From NCBI GenBank assembly GCA_026873275.1, contig JANTUC010000001.1, positions 2,914,001-2,978,000 on the forward strand: 64,000 nucleotides of DNA. The letters run 5' to 3'. Of the stretch, positions 44,486 to 55,797 are shown in pieces. The notes under the pieces are model-generated. The model made no database searches and was not told the origin of the DNA. It saw only the letters and a program-made list of their open reading frames with translations. The position numbers and the translations under genes are program-made. The first letter of the stretch is position 1; each line of letters opens with the position of its first letter. The DNA comes from Pseudopithomyces maydicus. Taxonomy: Eukaryota; Ascomycota; Dothideomycetes; Pleosporales; Didymosphaeriaceae.

Positions 44486-47400
44486 CTACGCGGTCCACAT
44501 GAAGGTCCGCCGCTGATTCCCTGATTTCAGACAATCATCCATATTGTTTGCCTCGCAGTGTGTCTTCACTGGCTTTGGCGGATCTGATGCCTTTGGTGCC
44601 TGTGTGCCGCTCATGAGACACTCATCCATGTTGTCAGCCTCGCAATGCGTCTTGGTCCGCTTCGGCGCATCGGATGGCTTTGGATTATTTGGAGTGGTAG
44701 AGGAGCCCCCACCGCTAGATATAGCCCCGCTGATGGGATGTGGCGGTGGAGCTCCCCAAGGGCATGTATCACAAGCCCATTTAGACCCACCCGTCTGCGC
44801 GCACGTCCGGACGAGTGTCTGATCCGCTGGGTCGCTCTTACAGGATCCCAAGCAGGCCTCAGCCGAATCATACTCTTGCTCTCGAGTACAACCTTTTCCT
44901 ACCGGCACTGACGTCGCTGGCGGCATTTTGCTAGTTGAAGATGGCTTAGCCGACACGGTTTCCGAGGTCGTCTTGACTTCCGAGCTCATCTTGCTGGAAG
45001 TTGTGGAAACCGTGGAGGATGTAGAATCCGAGGAACCCGCGGAGGATTTGGAGGATGCGGAAGTTGTAGAAACCGTAGAGGATGTAGAATCTGTGGCAGA
45101 TTTAGAGGATTTGGAGGATGCAGAAGATGTAGAGGACTCAGAATCCTTAAAATCCGTGGAAGATTTAGAGGATACAGAATCCGTAGAGCCTGTGGCAGAT
45201 TTGGAGGATTCGGATTCTGTAGATATCGCGGAGGATTTAGAAGACGTAGAAGTCTTTGATGATGCAGGATCTGTAGAATCCACCGAGGTTTCTGAAGGTG
45301 CAGAAGATGTAGAGGTTTTAGAGGATGTAGAACCTTTAGAGTCCGCAGATGTAGAGGATGTAGAAGATGTAGAAGCTGTGGTAGGCGAGGAAGCTTTGGA
45401 TGATGCCGAACCTATGGAATTCGTAGAAGATTCGGAAGATTCGGAAGATTCGGAAGATTTAGAAGCTTTAGTAGATGAAGAAGTCGTAGAATCCGCAGAA
45501 TCCGTAGAGCTAGTAGAATCCGCAGAATCCTTTGAGCCAGTAGAAGTTGTAGAGGCTGGAGAGGTCATAGAAGTGTGGGAAACTGTGGAACCCGTGCTCC
45601 GATTTTTACCAGCAGAGGTTGATTCCGTAGACATAGTTTCTGACGATGTCTTGGCAGAGACTGTGTTCTTGCCATTGGACGTGTACGTTACGGTAATAAT
45701 CGTAACAACCGTCGGATGCCAGCTGGAATAGTCGGACATAGAAGTCATGGTATTCGAATCAGACGGCCAAGGATCTTCCTTGCTGAAGAAATCGACTGAA
45801 GTTGGCCCAGGAATCTCGAAGGATGTCGCATTCGAGGATGTGCTCTTGCTCTTCGACTCGGATGACAGAGTGACAGTTGTCGGCTGTCGGCTAGAGGGTC
45901 CCGATACGGATGTCGTGGAATCCTCATCTGACGGCCAAGGGTCTTCTATGGTGAAGAAATTGAATGATGTCGATGCAGGAATGCTAGAAGAGGTCCCGTT
46001 CGAAGTGGTCGTCGTGGAGACAGCGGACGAGGATGGACTTTCGTTATCACCTATTCAATAATTAGCTTAATTGTTTTTCAATGGGAGAGTGCCTGCTTAC
46101 CCTCATCATCTTCCATTAACAGAGAAGAGCCTGTGGGACACGCCGGTGCCTGGGAGGACGACGGTGAAGAGGAAGGAGACGATGAAGATGAGGTCATCGA
46201 GGAGACAGCGGACGAGGAAAGGTTTTCGTTGTCACCTGTTGAGTAATTAGCTTCTAAACTTCTCAGTGAGAGTAGCCCACTTACCTTCATCATCCTCGAT
46301 CAACAGAGGAGAACCCGTGGGACACGCCGGCGCCTGAGAGGACGAAGAGGAAGAGGAAGATGAGGATGAGGACGTCGATGACAATGTTGAAGACGATGTG
46401 GGCGTGGACGTGAACGTGGAATTGAATGTGGATGACGTGTAAGAACGAGAAACTGTTGACATAGAAGTCTCAGACGCAGTGTCAGAGGAAGCAGACAATG
46501 ATGATGACGAAGTAGTCGTCGTCGCCGATACAGACGAGGGTTCTGGCTTTGAAGAGCTGCTCGAGTAAAGGCTAGACGAGCTGGGAATTTCCTCAGAGCT
46601 TGCTTTTGATCCTGTCTTCGAATCCGACTTGGCTTCCGACTTTGATTCCATTTGGCTGGAGGGTGGCTTGGAACCAGGCTTGTCGCTCGGCTTTTCCGGA
46701 TCTTTCAAATCCTTGTTCACAGCCGGGTCGATTTTCGGGTCGTAAAGGCTCGCGAATTCGCTAAACTTGCTGACCTTTCCGAGAACGCTACCAATCTGGT
46801 CTGGTGCATTGGTCGCTACATTGCCAACGTCTTTGACGGCCTCAGAAAGACACCCTACCGCAGCCTTTGCAGTATCGACCCCGATATCAAGGACCTTTTT
46901 ACCCGCATCAAATAGATCGCTGATTAGCGGAAGGCCTCGTGTTTCAAGTTTTGAGCCATCGCGTTTCTTGCCACCACAAGGTTGTGGCACACCAGGAAGA
47001 TTCGGTACAATGCCATCTAGCTTTGGCGCCAGTGATACAGCCAAGCCCGCAATCTGTCCTGCTACTGCTGCAGGATTTGGACTGCTAGCGAGCTTAATAA
47101 TGTCTCCTATAGACGAAAAAGCCCCCTTGACTTTGCCTGATAAATCAAGGAGTGGGATGGGGAGGGGTGCAGGCACCAGAACCGTTTCCGTATCAGTGGC
47201 CGTCGTAGTAGCAGTGACGGTCAGTAAGATTGAGCTCGGAGCTTGCGTCACAGTTACCGTGACCGGTGAGGCTGTAGAAGACAATGATGACGTGCTTCCG
47301 GAGCCAATAGTCGAAAGCACTGGGGAGGAAGATGATGATGAAATCGACGTCGAGGTTGCTTGTAAGTGAGAGCTCAGTGTAGACGAGTCTGTGGCTGTCA

Positions 47401-48124
47401 AATTCAAAGAGCGGGTTATTGTTGAGCTAGCAGCTGTAGATTTTCCGGAATAGGTAGAATTGCCAGCGGAGATAAATGTAACTGTCTGTGCTAAAGAACT
47501 ACCGCTTGTACTAGATGTGTTAAAGTATCGAAATGTCGTAGTAGTCAGACTAATTCCTGTTTTTGTTCCGCTGGTATTGATTGACGTCTTTGCGCTGTCG
47601 CTTCCTATGGTAGTCAAAGAAGGGATGACAGATGGCCCGGTCCGAGAAGACAAGGTAGTAAACGTTTCCAACGACGAAGAGTTAGTAAATATATGAGTCC
47701 CAACAGAAGACAGTATCGCAGTCGAACGTTGAGTCTCATATGTTACGACGGATGTTGCATTGGAATTCAGTGAAGTAGGCATTGGCGGGTCATGAGGTCC
47801 GGAGGGTCGTACTGATGAGCTTTCCATGAGTGTTGGCAAAACTGACACGCTAGTCGAGGATACAATAACCGACGTAGTCTTCGAAATGATGGAGGAGACG
47901 GTCTTGGAAATGCTGTTGTCTGTTGACAATGTACTAAATAGTATGGATGACGAGCCGGGACCCGATTGCAGGATTGATTCCATAGACAGAGTGGTGGCGA
48001 TGGTGGAGGAAGCCGAAGACGTATCCGTAAATGGGAAAATGACGGTGGAATTGAGCACTTGAGCTGCAGCACACGAGGCAACTGCGCCCAATAGTGAGAG
48101 AGAACGCATATTGAAATTATGCAC
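44486..48124 (-). CDS. giant secreted Ser/Thr-rich protein with duplicated exon
   Basis: Exons 48124-46285, 46235-46101, 46050-44486; introns 49 and 50 nt; the total is 3540 nt, 1179 aa, fully in frame. Signal peptide MRSLSLLGAVASCAAAQ (the Met at 48109 is the more likely start). A mucin-like region is followed by a non-repetitive domain (about residues 320-460, with GKVKGAFSSIGDIIKLA and VLDIGVDTAKAAVGCLSEAV) containing a KKR dibasic site. Exon 2 repeats the end of exon 1 (SSSQAPACPTGSxLLxEDDEG) together with its intron. Exon 3 is hundreds of Ser/Thr residues and ends in a Cys-rich tail with a duplicated HCEAxNMDxCLxSG motif. There is no GPI-type hydrophobic end, so it is probably secreted or wall-bound. 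Function unknown. Confidence 0.8.
46101..46284 (-). repeat. tandemly duplicated exon-intron unit
   Basis: Exon 2 (45 codons, phase 1 at both ends) and the flanking introns are copies of the end of exon 1 plus its intron: both introns start GTAAGxxGGC, contain CTAATTA and end with AG before GTGAxAACGAAA. The 135-nt phase-symmetric exon can be gained or lost without breaking the frame. Confidence 0.8.
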
Positions 48125-48999
48125 TCGCTCAAGTCTCAGAATGCAATTTCTGTGTGTAGTATCAAGCCTCTTGAACTGATTTCGATGTTAGTCAAGGTCG
48201 ACTTGCAATTAGTCTCTCCTGTAATGGGAGTATCTTGATAGAATACTCACCTCACTCCTTTCACGGGAGTACGCAAGACTTCCAGGTTAGGGAGATCTGG
48301 CGAGGCTGCACTGTTGAGGCAGAGACCGAACTTTACAAAGAGTAGTGGTATATCGCGGGGTAGCTGGGTCTTTATACGACGAGCTGGCCTGTTAAGACGG
48401 CGCCAGCACGGTCAGTAACTAATTAGGAATAGGTCGTATCGTCGGTTGAAGAATGAGGAAGGAGTGGCCAGTGCGAGCTAGAAGGTTGAAAGGGCTCCAG
48501 AGCTGGTAGGTGGTGGTAAGTTATAGTAAAGTTAGTTTGACACCAAATTCAAACCGCGCAATTTATTTTTGGTGTTCAATTCAACCTTTCTAGTATCAAT
48601 TACACATTAAGTAATAGGAATTTTCTTGAAAGCCGGATGACCGGGGAGAAAAACCAGGAGATATTTTACTGTTTTGTGTGCAAGCAGACAAGTGTGCACC
48701 CACTTCCAGGAATTGGCATTGACACACAGGAGGAGAACTAGAGTATAATTCAAACGCTCCTTCAATCTACTTATATGATAAATCAATAGAAAATGCTTCT
48801 TAAACCCCAGGTAATCTATATCGTCATGGATGACTAACAAATCAAGGTCGATGAGAAATCCAATTGGCTATCCATACACAACGGAACCCGAAGTCTACAA
48901 CTATACAGAGTAGGAAATGAGCCGTAGACAGCGTTCTGCGGGAAAAATCTAAATACCGATGAGTTAAGCCCAGGTCCTAGATCCATCCTTGGATGCCAT
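48125..48999. other. intergenic: Ser-rich gene promoter
   Basis: Promoter of the Ser-rich gene and 3' flank of the zinc-ribbon gene. AT-rich; no gene. Confidence 0.6.
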
Positions 49000-50450
49000 T
49001 CAATCACGTGGGACGCTGTCCTCTGGTTCTGTTTGTGCTACCAAGGAGACATTTGAAAGACGAGCTGGTCCACGCCAGGAACTGCGGACCGTGCTACCCA
49101 CAAGTACCGAGTCCAATGAATTTCTTTGAACACGGGAGTTCCGGGACGGCTGCCAAGAATTCCGTGAATGGAGTAATGAAGCTGGTCGTGGGGATCGAGA
49201 ATGATGGGCTTGCTGTACGAAGTCCAATCTGGAGTGGCGTGGAGTTGAAGCAGCAGATTGATTGTCGACCGCTGTCACTGCCTCTGATATTCGTGTTGCA
49301 CTGATCGTTAATGGTCCTGTATGAGTGAAAAATGCCCCGGGAATTGCATCGAATTGACTTCCCATTTGATCCAGAGCAGCGCGCTGGAAGGAGGATGCAG
49401 TTGGTGAAACCTCATATTCCCTGATACTACTAGGTTCATTTGGAGATGGCGATGAGTAGCGTCGCTTGCAACCACAATCACAAGTCGCACGGCGATTAAA
49501 AGTTGTTATTTGTTCCCGAATCCAATCCTTCCGTTGCTGGGGTGTCATGTTTCGGATAACTTCTTTGTCGAAGCTCTTGAGGTTTTGGATTGCCTGCGTA
49601 GCAGCAGTTCCGCGATCTTGGTGAGCGTTCTCGGAATCTCTACATGATTCCTCCACCTCATTGATCTCAGAGGCTGAATCCTCCGACGAACCAAGTGGCG
49701 GTTGGGATTGACGATGCTCATCGATGGTACGATCGATGCTGTCCATATCAGACTTCAACTTTTTTCTGGATGGCCAGCTCCTTTCAGGTGAACTCTTCTT
49801 AATATTCCGATAGAGCTCTTGAATTTCCGTTTGATATTGTTAAACGTTGGTCCACGAGATCGGGTTCGTTTCGACGACGGCCCTTTTCCCATGATTGGGT
49901 CAACATACGATTTTTTCGTGGTAGCTTCATGTTCAAACGTAGGTGTAGGATTGTTTTTGTAAGACGTATCTCCGCTGTGAGGATCTACAGACTCTTGTGG
50001 GTATCCACGATGTCTCCCGGAAGAGCTACGCGAAGGCGTGGGCGATGGGTCCTCAGGAACGTTGGATAACACTGTCGGTAAAGCGACTGAAGTTGTCGAT
50101 CGCACCATGCTGAACAGGGTGTACCGAAAGTTGAGCTCATCATAGTCCAAATCCGTTGTTATAGTGCTTAGCAATGATATCTGTGTATTATTCGTACCAC
50201 CAATAGTAAGCCATTTTTGGCCACATCGTTCACAAACAACATGGCTGGCTTCGCATATGCCTTCGATAACATGTATCTGGATTATAGCAGCCTTGTGGTG
50301 ATGGCCACACCTCGAGCAATTTCCGTGGATTGTAAGAGGCCAACTACCAGTGGGGAGCGAGGGCACTTTGTCGCTACTAACGGTCGACATTGTATCGCGT
50401 CGTCGAGGGGTTGATCGGACCGAGAAAGTCTCATGAGACAGATCCATCAT
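49000..50450 (-). CDS. zinc-ribbon protein of unknown function, one frame break
   Basis: Two abutting minus-strand frames, 50450-49755 and 49758-49000, join into one if an A is added to the A6 run (T6 on plus, 49760-49765): the text then runs HPEKKLKSDMDSID and totals 1452 nt, 483 aa. Residues 45-48 (CSRC) and 73-76 (CERC), with GHHHK and KWLTIGGTNNTQISLLST, form a four-Cys ribbon that I recall from conserved ascomycete hypotheticals. The second half has MTPQQRKDWIREQITTFNRR and CDCGCKRR, then a Ser-rich tail. No signal peptide or membrane helix. As two genes, the second would lack an ATG at the junction, which favours one broken gene. Confidence 0.7.
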
Positions 50451-51369
50451 GTGGGTGATTCGATCAGTGTCAGCAGTTATTGCTGGTAAGATACGTGATT
50501 ATGAGCCTTGACGCTATACAATGTGGCCAATGTACTTTGTCCTCCTTTCGCCCCAGACCAAGCAGAGGTTGACTGTACGGAAAAGGCTGTACTCCGGATA
50601 GGCCAATCAAGAAAGCAGCAGCCCAATCTCAAACGGAGTTCATAATCATGTATCTAAAAACGGAAGCGGAGGTGGGCTGTATCCTGATTTAGATGGATAG
50701 TCGGTGGTGCTGATCGTCCCGTGCGAAAGCAATGTGAAAATGTGTAGACAGGGCTACTGCAAAGGCCATAGTGCACCGGGAGAAAACGATCTTTATCGGA
50801 GTGCAAGGCTGTTTCAATAATTACTGATGCCTTACACAGTCGTTGTTGCCTTGTTTAAGGCGTCACGAGTGCTAGTCCAAGGTGTTCTGTTGGGATGTGC
50901 TTGATGTGGCGCAGTCGGCTTCTCATCAGCTCCGCCACCACGCTTCAGATATTACGCAGAATCTGCACTGTAATGCAGTTGGTCGACAAAAGATGGAGGC
51001 CAAAACATTGATCTTTTACTCGATCCTGATGCAGGTTTCTCATGCTCGCTCGAACCGCATCTGCACAGCCCACGAACACGAGTCGGGGCGCTTCCCGTTT
51101 TCGCATGGTAAATAAGGACCGTTGCAGATACTGCTCGCCCATCATGATCGCCGTATGCGGTAAATACGAAAGACCACCTGATACCTAATGACTGGGGATG
51201 GTGGAGTTGATGTTGTAGTGGAGTTCGGCTCAGATTGAGGTTAGTGTGCGCCAAGCCGCTCGCACAGACCAAGCCCACACAACTTTCGAAATCCAGTGTG
51301 CACCTTTTGCTTCGAACTCGCTAAAGCCAACGACAACACCCATCGACGAGCACCCGACAAGCCGCCATC
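50451..51369. other. divergent intergenic region, RPS18 promoter
   Basis: Shared upstream region of the zinc-ribbon gene (-) and RPS18 (+). No gene supported. Confidence 0.6.
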
Positions 51370-52372
51370 ATGTGTGAGTACGCCCATATACACAAGCTAT
51401 CCTGTTCCATACGATTCTTGTAGCCTTGGAACCACCACTCCGCCCGGGGGACTGGCTGGTGAAAGGTGGACGGATTGTGATCGCGCCTCTTCAATCGCAC
51501 ACTCGAACTGACAATATTGCAGCGCTCGTCTCCGGAGAGAAGTCGAAGTACGTACCGTCTGTTCATCAAAATGCCGTCTATCCCTTGTCCCGCATCCACT
51601 AGATCGCCTTTCGAACTGTCGCGAATTCGATTCCATCCGCAACCCGCGCAAGAAACCTGGGCAGCAAGGCTACGTAGGAAGAAATTTCGAAGCTCGAAAG
51701 GGAAGATGCTCCCGAGAAGGATATGGTTGCTAGCACGTGTGAATGTGGTTGGATTTGAGGAGCCTTGCTGCCCGGACGATTGTATCCGCTGCGGATGCGG
51801 ACACGAATGCGGAAGTTCGTATGGAACGCTAGACAGCACCAATCTCGATGATTTCCATGGCGGGCGCTGACACCTCACAGCTTCCAGTACATCATCCGTT
51901 TGTTGAACACGAACGTCGATGGCAAGCAGAAGGTCATGTACGCGATGACCAGGATCAAGGGTGTCGGTCGCCGCTACTCCAACTTGGTCTGCAAGAAGGC
52001 CGATGTCGACCTTTCCAAGCGCGCTGGTGACCTCACCTCTGAAGAGCTTGAGCGTATCGTCACCATCCTCCAGAACCCTCTCCAGTGTACGTATCTGCCA
52101 CAACTTGCTTCAGATTGAGCAAGCGCTAAGATCTCACAGACAAGATTCCCACCTGGTTCCTTAACAGGCAGCGCGACATTGTCGACGGCAAGAACTCTCA
52201 GATCCTCGCCAACGGTGTTGACAGCAAGCTCCGTGAGGATCTTGAGCGCCTGAAGAAGATCCGTGCCCACCGTGGTCTCCGACACTACTGGGGCCTCCGT
52301 GTGCGTGGTCAGCACTCCAAGACGACCGGTCGCCGCGGTCGCACTGTCGGTGTCTCCAAGAAGAAGGGATAA
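51370..52372 (+). CDS. RPS18: 40S ribosomal protein S18 (uS13)
   Basis: Small-subunit head protein. Four exons: 51370-51373 (ATG plus one base), 51523-51547, 51881-52086, 52140-52372; 468 nt, 155 aa. It reads MSLVSGEKSNFQYIIRLLN, then GVGRRYSNLVCKKADVDL, KIPTWFLNRQRDI, and the RNA-binding C-terminus HRGLRHYWGLRVRGQ, GRRGRTVGVSKKKG. The first two introns are 149 and 333 nt, much longer than the roughly 50-nt norm here; the third is 53 nt. Placing the start codon almost alone in exon 1 is typical of ribosomal protein genes. Confidence 0.97.
51548..51880 (+). other. long intron 2 of RPS18
   Basis: A 333-nt GT-AG intron, six times the local norm. Ribosomal protein introns often carry snoRNAs or autoregulatory structure, but I could not find convincing C/D boxes by eye. 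Confidence 0.7.
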
Positions 52373-52941
52373 ATGTTTTCGCTGGCGCTGGGCAGCTGGG
52401 GCTTTGTGTGGTACGGGAACAAGGCTTCTTGGGTGGGGAGGTGCACTTACGGTGTTATCAATGGGCATTCATTGGCTTTCACGCTACTTCATGCGCTTCG
52501 GACGATATGAAATGGCATGAGGAATTGCGGTTAGGGTAAACAGCCTGTACCAAAAATCACACAATCTACCTGGTTCTTCAAACATCACGCTGGCCTTGAG
52601 AACGATGTGACTTGTCGATTGGCTCACTTGCCCGTAAAAGTGAGCACGAGGAATGTCACTTCTGTGAAGCTTTGCATTTGACCAGTGCCCCGCCTATGAA
52701 TTTGCCCCAATGACACTTTGGCCTGTAATGTGGGCATTTGTGGGCCAAATACGATGCTCTTTGACTGTACACCAACTTCCTGCCATGCTGAATTCACATC
52801 ACGACATTGCGTCTGCACGATCTCGTTTAATTACCAGAGTTCCTTCTCTTCCTACATGTTACATTGTTGACGATGGTTGTACCACGGTCACCTAACCACA
52901 GTATACGTGCCCCATGTCTGACTCGCCTCCGCTAGCCACCA
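52373..52941. other. intergenic 3' of RPS18
   Basis: 3' untranslated region and spacer, nothing recognised. Confidence 0.6.
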
Positions 52942-53226
52942 TCAAATTGCCCTCATTACCTTGGGTTTGGTCAGCCCGTAACTGAAATGTTGTAAGATGT
53001 CTGTATCGTTTGGAGTTTGTTTAGTCTTCAATACTGTCGAGCCGTGAGGGGACCCGGTCAGTCTTTTACCGGCATATACAGTCGTAGGCAAGGACTCACA
53101 CAAGAAATAACAACAAGTAGTGTGCGAGCTTGGCTGTGCGTAGCGGTGATGAACGCAAATGTGTAACGCGTTGGCAGTAGACGCTACAAAAACAACACAT
53201 AAGCTTACAGCTTTGAACTTCTTCAT
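52942..53226 (-). CDS. possible small secreted Cys-containing peptide
   Basis: A 94-codon frame starting MKKFKAVSLCVVFVASTANA, a clean signal peptide with A-x-A cleavage, followed by LHICVHHRYAQPSSHTTCCYF with closely spaced cysteines. A 66-nt GT-AG segment (53099-53034: GTGAGT donor, CTGAC branch site, GACAG acceptor) could be spliced in frame, giving 72 aa. An AATAAATATT element lies about 55 nt upstream. Size and layout match secreted effector-like peptides of plant-associated fungi, but there is no family match and the C-terminal half is unremarkable, so this is a candidate only. Confidence 0.4.
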   Translation of the reverse strand: MKKFKAVSLCVVFVASTANALHICVHHRYAQPSSHTTCCYFLCESLPTTVYAGKRLTGSPHGSTVLKTKQTPNDTDILQHFSYGLTKPKVMRAI

Positions 53227-53443
53227 TTCTAATGGTCAATTCACTGGTCTAAGGGTCGTGAGTGTTGAAAGTTTGAATATTTATTGTGTGGTTATGTCCC
53301 ATCATTCAAAACCATTTCCTCCTTATCACCAATAAGAATAGCAATCCCAATTCTAACGCCGATCATGCATCACTTGCCAACTATTTCAATCTGTAGCAAC
53401 ATTGAAGCGCATTGAGCTCAATTTATGGGCACTCGAGATTGCT

Positions 53444-55133
53444 TCACGCCCAGAACTCACCAGCCAACCACCTCGTTACCATCTCGGCGGAAGCCTCAGG
53501 CTGGTCGTATGGGACCATGTGACCGCCAGCGTACAGCCTCATGAAGGTGAAGTTGCCGCTCGACTTGACTTGGCCAATCTTCTTACCGTCACCACCGAGC
53601 TTGAAGTCCTTGAGCTCGGTCTTGGCGTAGTCCTTCTGGCCAGGCCACTCAAGGGCCTCGGTCCACGCCTTGTTGCCGAGCCAGTTGCAGATGTAGTCGG
53701 CATCACCAGCGTAGACAAGGACTGGAATCTGCTCCAGGATACCAGGAACGAGGCGGTGGTATGGCTTCATCCAGTCACCCTGCAGCAGGAAGTCGCGGTT
53801 GATGTTGAAGTTGCAGCTGTCGTAGGAGTTGACCTCTGCGCCAACGGCCTTCATGACCTCCTTCTTGTTGAGGTACGAGGAGATCCAGTCAATCTCGTCA
53901 TAGCAGAGGTCGTTGTCACCGCAGGGTCGGCGGACGTCGTAGACGTTCTGGCCAGTGCGCTGGTAAGGGCCAATCATGGCGTTGTTGCAGTAGATGGAGG
54001 CGGGCACACAGCTCCAAACAGACTCGGAAGTGTAGCAGTTCTCAATGAGGCTGGCGCAGCGCGGGTAGGCATTGTCCATGGACTTGCACTGGCTCTCGTC
54101 AAGAACAGCAGGCCAGCCACCCTCGCCGCAGGCCATGGGGCGGTAGTACTCATACTGAGTCAAACCATCGGTGAGACCGTTACCAATCAACACGGACTTG
54201 AGGTTGATGTTGCGCTTCTTGTGGGACAGAATCTCAGATGCAAAGACGGGGATATAATGACCAGCATAGGATTCACCCGAGATGTGGAAGCTCTGTTCCG
54301 CGTACTCGGGGAACTGCTTGAAGAAAAGGGTAAGCAGGGCGTAGATGTCCTTGCCGGCAGCAACCGAGTTGCTGACAGAGCCGCTGCTGTAGGAGTAACC
54401 GACATTGACGGGCTGGTCGATGAAGATGACAGAAGCATTGGCGTTCCAAGAGAAGTCGTTGAACTTCACCTTGCCATCCTTCTGGACCGAAGAAGGTCCA
54501 AGCTCCATGAAGAGACCCATCAGGGACGAGCAACCCGGACCGCCATTGAGCCATAGCACGACGGGGTCGTTCTTAGGGTCGTTGCGAGACTCGAAGAACC
54601 CTTCGATGCATTAGTAGGAGAGAGGACTTTAGGCCATGGAGGTACTCACAGTAGAAGAGGTGCTTGTCCTCTTCCTCGTCATCAAGATAACCGCTGTACT
54701 GCTTCACCTTGTCGACACCCAGCACGCTGGGGTCAACCGACTTCACACGCAGGTTGTAGTTCTCGAGCTTGCCGTCAATCTCGCGCTCCTTCTCGCCTTG
54801 GGCGTTCTCGACCCAGACGCTTTGGATGTCGGCGCCCTTGACGATGTGGTCCCATTCCTTATCCTCGCGGCGGGTGTGTGGCTTGGGCAGCCTGAAGAAG
54901 GAAGCCTGGTCAAAGGCCTCTGGGAACATGAGTGCTACCTCGTCCCAGACGCGGCGAGCCTCGCCGGTGAGCGTCTTGAGCGACTCCTCAAGGTTCTGGA
55001 GCGGCTTCGACCATGACTCTGTGTTGAGATGCTTGAGCTGCTCGGGCAGCTTGAAGACCTGCTGCTGCGGAGCGACGGCAGCAGAGGCGGCTCCGACAAG
55101 GAGAGCGGATGCGGCGACCTTCATGGTGGCCAA
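53444..55133 (-). CDS. PRC1: carboxypeptidase Y (vacuolar serine carboxypeptidase)
   Basis: Vacuolar S10 protease made as a pre-pro-enzyme. Exons 55133-54650 and 54600-53444, 49-nt intron with perfect CTACTAATGC branch region; 1641 nt, 546 aa (543 if the second Met at 55124 is used). Signal peptide SALLVGAASAAVA, a propeptide to about residue 135, then VKQYSGYLDDEEEDKHLFYWFFES. The oxyanion loop is LNGGPGCSS, catalytic Ser is in GESYAGHY, Asp in YAGDADYICNWLG, and His in YAGGHMVPYDQP. Cysteines for the family's disulfides are retained. Confidence 0.95.
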
Positions 55134-55797
55134 CGACGGAGCTTCCCGAGCTCAGGCGCTTAGCGTGGCAATGGGGTAGAGATGAAGGCGATAGAAGATG
55201 GTGATGACGGAGAAGGACGAATGCTCACTGCAAACAGCGACGGGCTGATGGCAGAGGGATGGAGAAAGGGTCTCTGGGGGCGGTGCGGATGTGGAGGGTA
55301 GAGGCGTCCGTCTCTCCAGGCAACGGATGACGCAGGCGAAGCTCTTATCGGTGGCTGGAGCTCCTTGCCAGATCCGCTAGCGAGTATCACGAGGGCCTCC
55401 GCGTTTCGAGCACTGACGCGCGGCAGGTTGACCGCCGCCGCCTCACTGGCCATGGCCGCCGTGGCCGTGTGCTGGTCGTCGTCCACGCCGCTGTCCGGGT
55501 GCCTGAGAGAGATGGCCACCTGCACGCAGATGAATCCTGGCGGGCCATTCCTGTTGCCATCCATGCCTGTCGCCGTGCCTGTCACGGTACCTGCATCCCC
55601 AAGCATCGCCGAAAGCGGACTAGCACCTTGGCGGCTCAGCCCTGTAGTGTCGGTGGTCGGTGAGTGTGACGGAGTGACGCCTGAATCATTCTGAGCAATC
55701 TTCACTGTCTCCCCAGGGTCGCCTCCAAAATTTACATATTACACCACCCGACGGCCACCACCTCCTACTCCCCGCCAGATAGCTCGCATCCGCCACC
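55134..55797. other. divergent promoter region of carboxypeptidase Y and SDO1
   Basis: Spacer between two divergent starts, GC-rich. No gene seen; a minus-strand frame here is low complexity. Confidence 0.6.

Noticed and set aside
44928..45731. 267-codon plus-strand frame rich in Glu, Asp and Val
   Set aside because: Mirror image of the Ser-codon repeats of the minus-strand Ser-rich gene; period-9 repeats keep several frames open.
51548..51880. C/D snoRNA inside RPS18 intron 2
   Set aside because: Only a partial C-box-like CGATGAT near the 3' end; no paired D box at the right distance.
53402..54556. 384-codon plus-strand frame
   Set aside because: Antisense of the carboxypeptidase Y exon with strong codon bias.
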